NCBI GenBank assembly: GCA_000997105.1
Contig: LCEJ01000022.1
Span: 1-16,356, forward strand
Direction: 5' to 3'
Origin: Candidatus Daviesbacteria bacterium GW2011_GWA2_42_7
Lineage (GTDB): Bacteria; Patescibacteriota; Microgenomatia; Daviesbacterales; UBA10151
Length of the DNA stretch: 16,356 bases
The position numbers were made by a program, and so were the translations under genes. The notes under the pieces were generated by a model, which saw nothing but the letters and a program-made list of their open reading frames with translations, searched no databases and was not told the DNA's origin. This document shows, one piece after another, positions 6,840 to 13,109 of the stretch; position 1 is the first letter of the stretch; each line of letters starts with the position of its first letter.

Positions 6840-7773
6840 GTGGTAGGGGAGCGTTTTGATTGGAGTGAAGCTGCACTGTGAGGTGTGGTGGACTGATCAG
6901 AAGTGAGAATGCCGGTATGAGTAGCGAAAGTCCGATGAAAAATCGGACCGCCGAAAGCCCAAGGTTTCCTGATCCATGTTAATCAGATCAGGGTTAGTCG
7001 GCACCTAAGACGAGGCCAAATGGCGTAGTCGATGGACGACCCGTTAAAATTCGGGTACTTGGATTACTCGATAAAGACTCTACGGAGGGACAAAGTGGGA
7101 ATATTTGAGCCCTGCACCATACGGTGCGGGGTCTAAGTAATGAGGTGTAAGCCTCTAGTGCCGTAAGGCACTGCAAGCTAGTGAGTGCAGGTAAATCCGC
7201 ACTTAGTCTGTGCAAATGGACCGTTCCGACGAGTCGTTAAGACGACGTCGGAATGCATAAGCAAGTTGCGAATGCGCAAGTCAGAAAGTTTCTGTTTTCA
7301 AGAAAAGCTTCGTAGAGGAGGTAATTTAAGCCGTACCATAAACCGACACAGGTGGGCGAGTTGAGTATACAAAGGCGATCGGGAGACCTATCCTTAAGGA
7401 ACTCGGCAATACAACTGGACGTAAGTTAGCAAGATGTCCTGGGGTGTACCATACGGTACGCCCTTGCAACAAACGACGCTGAGCGACTGTTTAACAAAAA
7501 CACAGGTCCCTGCTAAAGCGAAAGCTGATGTATAGGGGCTGACACCTGCCCAGTGCCAGTAATTTAATGTTTCAGGTGACCCAAAGAAGCAATTCTGAGG
7601 TGAGCTTGGGGCCTAAGATCTGGTGAACGGCAGCAGTAACTATAACTGTTCTATGGTAGCGAAGTTCCTCGGACTGTAGGGTATATTAATACCTGACAGA
7701 CAGGGGACCATATCGAGTAATTGATATGCGAAAACTTGGTAAAATGCTGGAATATCTGAGAATCCGGTACTAG

Positions 7774-7803
7774 TTGACATTTGGGTTTTATTCGGTATAC
7801 GAT
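7774..7803 (+). promoter_or_regulatory. promoter inside intron A for the homing endonuclease
   Basis: A perfect TTGACA (7774-7779), 18-nt spacer, TACGAT (7798-7803), then 7 nt to ATG 7811. The spacing matches the other leaderless genes and favours 7811 over ATG 7802 or TTG 7781 as the start. Confidence 0.5.
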
Positions 7804-7810
7804 GAATCTA

Positions 7811-8632
7811 ATGCCAACTGACAATGTACCCGGTGCAGACAATCAGCAGGATGCGTCTCGATTTTGCAATAACTATTACACTGGCTTTTGCGTTGGAGAG
7901 TTGAGTTGTTCTGTAATAAGAGCAACAGACAAAAGGGGCAGAGGTTTTTACTTCATGCCTGATATTACAATTTCCAATGCAGATTTAGAGCTTCTGAAAG
8001 AGATCAACTCAGTAATTTCTTTGAAAGAAGGGAATATTTCTCCTATTAAAGGAGGATATAACCTAAAATTTCGAGGTAAAAGAAAAGTTGAGCTGGTATT
8101 ACAATTTTTTAGTAAATATCCAGTTCTCGCAGGAGATATAGCCAGAAGAAAGTTAGAACTTTTGAAGAATGTTTTACCGGCAATCGGTAAAGATTCGAAA
8201 GTTCAAAATAGACTTCAGATAATAGAAAAGTGTCGTGAAGATTTAAAAGACCTTAAGCACAATGTTTTTTCTAGGGAGAAAATTAATACTCGTCGTTTTT
8301 GTAATGACGAGGTTGGTTTCTTTTTAGCAGGAATTATTGATGCTGAAGGATCATGTGGTTTGAAAAAATCAGGTTTAAGAAAAGAACCATACTTTGCAGT
8401 AGCGATGAAAGATCGGAAAATTATTGAATTAATAAAAGACTTTCTTAGCTGTGGTTATATACACTTGCGAAGTGATGACGGTTTATTCCATTGGGAAATA
8501 AATAAAAAATCTGATGTTTTAAAAGTTATTGAAATCTTTACAACAACATATCCTTCAAAGTTAGCAAAAATGAAGGAAAGAATGCAGAATGTGAGACGAA
8601 CCCTCAACGACTATACACCAAGAGTCCGGTGA
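7811..8632 (+). CDS. LAGLIDADG homing endonuclease of intron A
   Basis: A 273-residue (from ATG 7811) double-motif LAGLIDADG enzyme. Such proteins cut intronless alleles at the insertion site and so drive intron copying. Motif 2 is canonical (FLAGIIDAEGSC, residues 171-182, acidic residue Glu179). Motif 1 is degenerate but keeps the key acid (YYTGFCVGELSC, residues 22-33, Glu30). Each is followed by a beta-rich DNA-binding half. The protein therefore still looks catalytically possible. The N-terminal ADNQQ and C-terminal NDYTP are encoded by the intron's own Q and R core elements, so protein ends and ribozyme share sequence. The gene is A/T-rich compared with the rRNA around it. ATG 7802 is an alternative start. 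It ends with TGA. Confidence 0.93.
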   Translation: MPTDNVPGADNQQDASRFCNNYYTGFCVGELSCSVIRATDKRGRGFYFMPDITISNADLELLKEINSVISLKEGNISPIKGGYNLKFRGKRKVELVLQFFSKYPVLAGDIARRKLELLKNVLPAIGKDSKVQNRLQIIEKCREDLKDLKHNVFSREKINTRRFCNDEVGFFLAGIIDAEGSCGLKKSGLRKEPYFAVAMKDRKIIELIKDFLSCGYIHLRSDDGLFHWEINKKSDVLKVIEIFTTTYPSKLAKMKERMQNVRRTLNDYTPRVR

Positions 8633-8837
8633 AGATCGGATTATGATATAGTCTGAACCCTGCAGCGATGTAGGGAGTTGAGCAGAAATGACTCAATCTT
8701 TTCGAGTAATCGGAAAAGTAACAATATTGTGTCTGGTGAGTTCAGACCCGCACGAAAGGTAGAACGACTTAGCGACTGTCTTGAGGATAGACCCGGCGAA
8801 ATTGCAGTGGCTGTGAAGATGCGGCCTTCCCATACTT

Positions 8838-8870
<33 letters not shown>

Positions 8871-9086
8871 ATCTGGGCGGGTAACAAGGTCTGGCGGGCA
8901 GTTTAACTGGGGCGGTTGCCTCCAAAAGAGTAACGGAGGCGTACAAAGGTACACTTGTCTCCAATGGCAACGGAGAATAAAGCGCAAAAGCAGAGAGTGT
9001 GCTTGATAGTGAGACCCACAAGTCGAACTAGTGCGAAAGCAGGTTTTAGTGATCCCTACTTTGCTTATGGGAGCGAGTAGGCTTAT

Positions 9087-9120
<34 letters not shown>

Positions 9121-9352
9121 GATACCCAACAGTCCACAAGGACGGTATCGTTCGGCACCTCGATGTCGGCTTAACCTTATATAAAGGTTTGGGTCCTCTA
9201 GTGAGAAATTATTAGAGCAAATTGGCTAATAACGGTGAACTCCTACTTGATTTCGGGTAACCTTTGGGTTATCTTGGAATTAAGGGACAATACCGTGGGA
9301 AGTCAGTTAGTATGGAGGTTAGATGTTAGAGGTCGGAAGATGGATAAAGAGA

Positions 9353-9381
9353 TTGGAAGTTTGAAGTTGGTAAAGTACAAT
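9353..9381 (+). promoter_or_regulatory. promoter inside intron B for the S23 gene
   Basis: TTGGAA (9353-9358), a 17-nt spacer and TACAAT (9376-9381) lie 7 nt before the GTG at 9389. The -10 spacing is the same as for other genes of the window, supporting independent leaderless expression of the nested gene. Confidence 0.45.
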
Positions 9382-9388
9382 CTATCTA

Positions 9389-9766
9389 GTGATCCAAAGT
9401 TTTAAAGATCTAAAAGTATACCAGGAATCGTATGAATTGGCTGTTTTAATTAACAGATCGATTTTAAGATTGCCAAACAGTGAGAAGTATGATCTGGTAG
9501 ACCAGATGCGCAGAGCATCGAAGTCTATACCAGCTAATATCGCTGAAGGGTATGCCAAAAGATTGTCTGAGAAAGAGTTTAAGAGATATCTTTTATCAGC
9601 AACCGGATCATGTAATGAAATGTTTGTACACATCAGTTTTGCAAAAGATTTAGGTTTTTGGAAACCTGAATTCTGTGAGGATTTACTAAAACGATATGAT
9701 ATCGTTGGTAAACAACTCACCAGGCTATGGCAGAACTGGAAAACCTATCCAACATCAAACATCTAA
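9389..9766 (+). CDS. four-helix-bundle S23-family protein nested in group I intron B
   Basis: A 125-residue S23/IVP-family protein. Signatures: SFKDLKVYQESYELAVLI at the N-terminus and MRRASKSIPANIAEGYAKRL in the middle, then EKEFKRYLLSATGSCNEM, all typical of the four-helix bundle. It is closer to the family consensus than the copy at 6472-6801, so the two are diverged paralogues rather than a recent duplication. The start is GTG 9389, placed 7 nt after TACAAT; no Shine-Dalgarno. It lies between the Q and R core elements of a group I intron where homing endonucleases often sit. Its last codons (TYPTSNI) run into the right heptad-repeat arm. No nuclease motif is visible in it; function unknown. 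Confidence 0.92.
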   Translation: MIQSFKDLKVYQESYELAVLINRSILRLPNSEKYDLVDQMRRASKSIPANIAEGYAKRLSEKEFKRYLLSATGSCNEMFVHISFAKDLGFWKPEFCEDLLKRYDIVGKQLTRLWQNWKTYPTSNI

Positions 9767-10021
9767 ATTCATAATCTATTTTCTAATTTCTAACATCTAA
9801 CTTCTCTCTAACTTGACCCCGTAACGACTTGATTTCAGAAGCAATTTTTAGCGTATCAGATATTGCTTAATAAACTGAGACTAAATAAGGGTACTAGATA
9901 ATCTAGGTTTAAACTTTATTTATATGCCAACCCCCTACCCGTACGGGAGGGGGAAGATATAGTCTACACTTGTAGGAATACAAGAATGATGTGCATCACA
10001 TCCTGCGGCTGAAGAAGGTCG

Positions 10022-10071
<50 letters not shown>

Positions 10072-10139
10072 GCGGCGTAAGCCAGCTCGGACTCTATCCA
10101 GTATGGGCGTTTGGATTCTTGAGGGAAGTTGTCTCTAGT

Positions 10140-10569
10140 AAACACGTTTGCCGTTTACAACGGTAAAGCAATTTGCTACTTGGTCGAGAAATCGATCATG
10201 ACAATTCGGCTAATAACGGTGAAGCCCTCTTGATTTTGGGTTTTATTTGGTTCTATAATAAACTCAATAGAAAAAATCAATGGGTAATACCGTGGGAAGA
10301 CGGTTGATAGAAATTAGATGTTAGAGGTTGGAGGATAGATAAAGAAGTTAGAAATTGGAGATTGGAAAATCCAACTTCTATCTTCTAACATCCTATTCCA
10401 GCTTCTAATTTCAAACATCAAACTTCTAACAATTTGTCCCTGTAACGACTTATATGGAAGGTACCGGATAATCCGGAGCATAAACTTCCATTACATGCCG
10501 ACTCCGTAACACTTAGGGTGACGGAGAAGATATAGTCTGATCCTCAGCGAAAGCTGAGAAAACATAATG
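10140..10569 (+). ncRNA. group I intron C in the sarcin-ricin loop of 23S (about E. coli 2656)
   Basis: The 430-nt insertion breaks the universally conserved AGTACGAGAGGACC; joining T10139 to A10570 restores it. The exon ends in U and the intron in G. P1: GT followed by AAA (10138-10142) pairs with TTTGC (10147-10151), giving U.G at the cut; exon ACG can pair with CGT (10145-10147) as P10. Core: P GGCTAATAACGGTGAA (10208-10223), Q AATACCGTGGGAAG (10286-10299), R-like TAACGACTTATATGG (10442-10456), P8 CCGGATAATCCGG (10463-10475), S AAGATATAGTC (about 10526-10536). The P and Q elements are identical to those of intron B, so the two introns share a recent ancestor. It has no ORF; the P6 position holds a heptad-repeat hairpin. 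Confidence 0.87.
10314..10430 (+). repeat. ORF-less heptad-repeat hairpin in P6 of intron C
   Basis: Left arm of 7-mers (TTAGATG, TTAGAGG, TTGGAGG, ATAGATA) and a right arm rich in TAACATC, TAATTTC and AAACTTC, largely complementary. The left arm matches intron B's left arm (9320-9350) closely. It is what intron B's P6 would look like without the S23 ORF. Confidence 0.7.
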
Positions 10570-10837
10570 ACGAGAGGACCGAGATGAGGAAACCTCTAGT
10601 GTGCCGGTTGTACCAAAAGTGCAGCGCCGGGTAGCTACGTTTCTTCCTGATAAGCGCTGAAAGCATCTAAGCACGAAGCAGATCCCAAGATTAGGAATCC
10701 TTAAGCAGAGCTTGCGAAAGCAGGAGCTGCTTTCTAAAGACCCCTGGGAGACTACCAGGTTGATAGGTTAGAGGTGGAAGCGCTGTAAGGCGTTAAGCCT
10801 ACTAATACTAATGGTCATAGTTGAGATTTTTTGCTTG

Positions 10838-10972
10838 CCCTCCGTAGCCTTGTGCGAAGGAGGGGTATTGAGCCTTCAAGCCCGCCTGCAACGCTTTGCC
10901 AGTCTGCATCGCTTTGCGAAGCAATGCTGGTAGACGTAGCAATGCGGGCAGGTCGTATTCACATTTCAAGGT
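10838..10972 (+). repeat. 3' flank of 23S: hairpin and 3' arm of the processing stem
   Basis: CCCTCC/GGAGGG (10838-10843, 10859-10864) forms a hairpin just after the rRNA. A family A element (10883-10950) follows, with a second palindrome nested inside it (CCAG...CTGG), then GGTCGTATTCACATTTCAA (10951-10969), the perfect complement of 4962-4980. No 5S gene and no tRNA is seen. Confidence 0.7.
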
Positions 10973-10990
10973 ACAAAGTACCAGTAGTTA

Positions 10991-11060
10991 GGGATTAGTA
11001 GCTAGTAGCTTGGGGTGGAGAGCTGTTTTCCCAAACTACGAACTACCAGCTACCAGTCCC
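10991..11060 (+). repeat. heptad-repeat hairpin between 23S and pilin gene
   Basis: Left arm 10991-11015 (AGTAGCT 7-mers ending TTGGGG) and right arm 11030-11060 (CCCAA, ACTACGA, ACTACCA, GCTACCA) pair well, the left being one heptad shorter. It could end the rRNA transcript, though no clean T-run follows. Confidence 0.55.
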
Positions 11061-11073
11061 AGACCTTTTGTCC

Positions 11074-11079
11074 TACAAT
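11074..11079 (+). promoter_or_regulatory. -10 box of the pilin gene
   Basis: TACAAT is followed by 6 nt and the ATG at 11086. No -35 is evident. This spacing decides the start: the in-frame TTG at 11068 lies upstream of the box and cannot be on a transcript made from it. Confidence 0.5.
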
Positions 11080-11085
11080 AAACCC

Positions 11086-11616
11086 ATGAGGGGAAAGTCT
11101 TCAGGGTTCACACTTATCGAACTTCTGGTTGTAGTAACTATCATTGCCATTTTGGCCTCAATAGGGATGGTGGTTTATGGTAATGTCCAAAAATCGGCCC
11201 GGTTGGCCAAAAGGATTGGAGACCTAAAAGGTATTGAAACAGCTATTGAGCTTTACCGTTCGGAGAATGAAAAGTACCCTATTTCTACTTCCTGGAGATC
11301 GGAGTGTGCAAACGGAGGAGGCCTTGCCCCGGACGATGTTATCCCGGGTTTAGTTCCCAAATATGTAAGGACCTTCCCCTCGGACCCCCGTATGGATAAG
11401 CTCAACAATACTTCTTGTTACATGTATATTTCCAATGGTGACGGTAGCGGGTTTAAGCTGATTAATTTTCAAATCTCCGAGTTTACCCCTGCAGATTACC
11501 TGGGACAAAGAGGGCTGGTTGATCCGGCAAAAGATGGAGGATCTGATCCTTGCAGGGTAGATGGGGGGAATCCTCAATCTTGGGGATTTTATACCTATAA
11601 TGCCTGCTCCTTGTAA
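11086..11616 (+). CDS. type IV pilin-like protein (prepilin N-terminal motif)
   Basis: A 176-residue prepilin/pseudopilin. The leader MRGKSSG ends at the prepilin peptidase site G|FTLIE, with the essential Glu at position 5 of the mature protein, followed by a hydrophobic helix (LLVVVTIIAILASIGMVVY) that both spans the membrane and packs the pilus core. The C-terminal domain has the GspG/PilA-like pattern IETAIELYRSENEKYP and two pairs of Cys likely to form disulfides. Substrate binding or adhesion cannot be read from the sequence. ATG 11086 gives the usual short basic leader and lies 6 nt after a -10 box. No assembly genes (ATPase, peptidase) are nearby, so it is an isolated pilin gene relying on machinery encoded elsewhere. 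Confidence 0.92.
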   Translation: MRGKSSGFTLIELLVVVTIIAILASIGMVVYGNVQKSARLAKRIGDLKGIETAIELYRSENEKYPISTSWRSECANGGGLAPDDVIPGLVPKYVRTFPSDPRMDKLNNTSCYMYISNGDGSGFKLINFQISEFTPADYLGQRGLVDPAKDGGSDPCRVDGGNPQSWGFYTYNACSL

Positions 11617-11725
11617 ATAGATTTACGCGGATTAAAAGCGGATTCTCACGGAAAAGAAAAAAGCCTCGGAATGGGAAAGGGTGGTTCCACACCGCTCAAA
11701 TCACCGCACGGGTATTATACTAAAT

Positions 11726-11768
11726 TATAATCGTTCAGGCAAGCATGGGGTGCATCATGATACACCCC
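11726..11768 (+). promoter_or_regulatory. upstream promoter and hairpin before the S1 gene
   Basis: TATAAT (11726-11731) could start a longer transcript whose 5' leader contains the near-perfect hairpin GGGGTG (11747-11752)/CACCCC (11763-11768) around the palindrome ATCATGAT. S1 genes are often autoregulated through leader structure, so this is a candidate control site. The rest of 11617-11807 shows no gene. Confidence 0.35.
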
Positions 11769-11791
11769 TACTGGAATTTTCCCCGGATAAC

Positions 11792-11800
11792 TGTTAAAAT
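11792..11800 (+). promoter_or_regulatory. extended -10 promoter of the S1 gene
   Basis: TGTTAAAAT (11792-11800) followed by 7 nt and ATG 11808. It matches the leaderless arrangement of other genes here and picks 11808 over the in-frame ATG at 11745. Confidence 0.5.
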
Positions 11801-11807
11801 TCCCACC

Positions 11808-13046
11808 ATGACTACCATGGCCGATTTGATGGCCTCTTTGGATAAAAAACATATTAGTTTCTCCCGCGGTGAAGAGATTAAGGGTGAAATTGTCCAAATT
11901 TCCGAGAGTGAAGTAATTGTTGATTTAGGAGGAAAATCAGAAGGAGCTTTAAATAAACGTGACTTTCTCCCGGAACAGCTGGAAGAGTTAAAAATAGGCA
12001 GCGAAATTAAAGCTTTTGTCTTAACCCCGGAAAATGAATCAGGACAGGTAATTTTGAGCCTTTTTAGGGCTGTCCAGGGGGGTAAAAGGGCGGAAGAACA
12101 GGCCAAAAAATGGCAGAAGTTTATTACCGCCCAGCAGCGTCAAACAACCCTTTTAGGTAGGGTAATTGAGGTTAATAAAGGCGGCCTTATGGTTGAAATA
12201 GACTCTTCGACCCATTCGACCCGTTCGGCGAACTCAGGGCGAGCAAGCTCAGGGCAAGCAAGCTCAGGGCGGGCTGGCTCAGGGCAAGGTAAAATTAGAG
12301 GTTTTGTGCCAAGTTCGCAAGTCAGCCTTAAAAGCGTAGCCGGTTTTACAGGAGAGCTGGCAGGCCAGGAGTTAAAACTTAAAGTTATAGAAATAGACCC
12401 CGGGGATAATAGGTTGGTTTTAACAGCCAGGGCAGAGCTTTCAGATGATGAGCAAAAGAGTTTTTCCGGGGTTAAGTCTGGGGATAAAGTTTCCGGAGAG
12501 GTAGTGGCTGTTGCCCCATTCGGGTTGTTTGTGAATGTAGATGGCCCGCCTGCATCGCTAGGCGAACAAGGCGAAGCATTGCGGGCAGGTCTCGAAGGGG
12601 TGATTTTTGCTACTGAGCTTTCCTGGACTCCCTTCGACTCCTTCGATAAAACTCAGGACGGGTCTGCTCAGGGTAAAGATGAGGAAAAACCGGAATTTAA
12701 GGTAGGGGATAAAGTTGAGGCTAAGGTTATAGGCAAAGATGAAAACTTAGGCAGGTTAAACCTGTCACTGCGGCAGATGCAGGAAGACCCTTTTACTGCT
12801 TTGGCAGAAAATTTCCAAGTTGATGATGTGGTTTCCGGGACTGTGAAAGAGATAACTACAGCCGGTATCTCTGTGGCTTTGGAAAAAGGTGTAGAGGGAC
12901 TTGTGCCTGCTGCTAAAGTTGACCAGGGAAACCCTTATACAGTTGGTCAAACCACGAACTTCCTGGTGGATAGTGTTGATACCAGGCAAAGAAAGATCAA
13001 TTTAGCCCCCTTTTTAACCTCGACGGTAGGGTTGATTTACAAATAA
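11808..13046 (+). CDS. rpsA: ribosomal protein S1 (S1-domain repeat protein)
   Basis: A 412-residue RNA-binding protein with four S1 OB-fold repeats, at residues about 21-90 (GEEIKGEIVQI), 115-209 (LLGRVIEVNKGGLMVEI), 224-323 (GDKVSGEVVAVAPFGLFV) and 336-402 (VDDVVSGTVKEITTAGISV). S1 on the 30S subunit unfolds and positions mRNA; leaderless mRNAs, suspected here, need it less. Three in-frame inserts are unlike the rest: residues 133-161 (Ser/Gly/Ala-rich), 247-261 (PPASLGEQGEALRAG) and 274-289 (TPFDSFDKTQDGSAQG), all encoded by dispersed repeats and located in loops within domains 2 and 3. The ATG is chosen from the extended -10 seven nt upstream; ATG 11817 is an alternative. Confidence 0.9.
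   Translation: MTTMADLMASLDKKHISFSRGEEIKGEIVQISESEVIVDLGGKSEGALNKRDFLPEQLEELKIGSEIKAFVLTPENESGQVILSLFRAVQGGKRAEEQAKKWQKFITAQQRQTTLLGRVIEVNKGGLMVEIDSSTHSTRSANSGRASSGQASSGRAGSGQGKIRGFVPSSQVSLKSVAGFTGELAGQELKLKVIEIDPGDNRLVLTARAELSDDEQKSFSGVKSGDKVSGEVVAVAPFGLFVNVDGPPASLGEQGEALRAGLEGVIFATELSWTPFDSFDKTQDGSAQGKDEEKPEFKVGDKVEAKVIGKDENLGRLNLSLRQMQEDPFTALAENFQVDDVVSGTVKEITTAGISVALEKGVEGLVPAAKVDQGNPYTVGQTTNFLVDSVDTRQRKINLAPFLTSTVGLIYK
12204..12288 (+). repeat. in-frame family B repeat array in S1 gene (domain 2)
   Basis: TTCGACCC units are followed by four near-copies of a 15-nt motif, AGCTCAGGGCRAGCA-like, in tandem. The ends match the dispersed TTCGAC...CTCAGG element. It encodes SGRASSGQASSGRAGSGQ, a flexible loop splitting domain 2. 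Confidence 0.7.
12543..12591 (+). repeat. in-frame family A palindrome in S1 gene (domain 3)
   Basis: A 49-nt element starting GGCCCGCCTGCATCGCTA and ending GCATTGCGGGCAGGTC, with complementary ends and an inner GGCGAA/AAGGCG region. It matches the gap copy (3767-3805) in the opposite orientation and shares its ends with the 23S flanks. It encodes PPASLGEQGEALRAG. Confidence 0.8.
12628..12672 (+). repeat. in-frame family B repeat in S1 gene (domain 3)
   Basis: CCTTCGACTCCTTCGATAAA followed by ACTCAGGACGGG and GCTCAGGG: the same ends as the units at 4935-4954 and 12204-12288. It encodes TPFDSFDKTQDGSAQG between strands of domain 3. Confidence 0.6.
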
Positions 13047-13109
13047 AACCACTAAATTATGCGGGAGAGGAACGTGAAACAATGCTTGACTGGTCAATGT
13101 TAAAAAATA

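Larger units (their letters stand above)
7670..8729 (+). ncRNA. group I intron A in 23S (about E. coli 1943)
   Basis: The 1060-nt insertion splits helix 71's 5' flank; joining T7669 to T8730 restores a conserved 23S sequence (GAAGTTCCT + TGTCTGG). The upstream exon ends in U and the intron ends in G, as group I splicing requires. The exon GTTCCT (7664-7669) pairs with GGGGAC (7703-7708), placing a U.G wobble at the splice site (P1). Core elements visible: a Q-like GACAATCAGCAGG (7838-7850), R-like CAACGACTATACACC (8606-8620), P8-like GTCCG/CGGAT, and an S-like ATGATATAGTC (about 8643-8653) pairing with R to form P7. A homing endonuclease ORF fills the Q-R interval. Bacterial 23S introns are known at nearby positions 1917, 1931 and 1951. 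Confidence 0.85.
9172..9993 (+). ncRNA. group I intron B in 23S (about E. coli 2511), carries S23 gene
   Basis: The 822-nt insertion falls after GATGTCGGCT of the peptidyl-transferase region; joining T9171 to C9994 restores GGCTCATCACATCC exactly as in E. coli. The exon ends in U and the intron in G. P1: exon GGCT pairs with GGTC (9192-9195) with U.G at the cut site, extended by AACCTT/AAGGTT (9173-9178, 9184-9189). Core: P GGCTAATAACGGTGAA (9223-9238), Q AATACCGTGGGAAG (9289-9302), R-like GAGACTAAATAAGG (about 9877-9890), P8-like CTAGATAATCTAG (9894-9906), S AAGATATAGTC (9953-9963). An S23-family ORF with heptad-repeat arms sits between Q and R, that is in the P6 region. It closely resembles intron C. 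Confidence 0.87.

Noticed and set aside
8630..8632. TGA recoded to glycine as in Gracilibacteria
   Set aside because: Genes in the window end naturally at TGA, for example the homing endonuclease and the ORF ending at 15372, and no gene needs TGA read as an amino acid.
7670..8729. Archaeal-type bulge-helix-bulge intron
   Set aside because: A U before and G at the end of the intron, P1 U.G pairing and P7-like R/S elements fit group I; no bulge-helix-bulge was needed.
9382..9720. A 112-aa minus-strand ORF opposite the S23 gene
   Set aside because: It is a mirror of the well-supported plus-strand S23 gene; no family signature is visible.
10830..11085. A 5S rRNA gene after 23S
   Set aside because: The space holds only hairpins and repeat elements; no 5S conserved loops were found.
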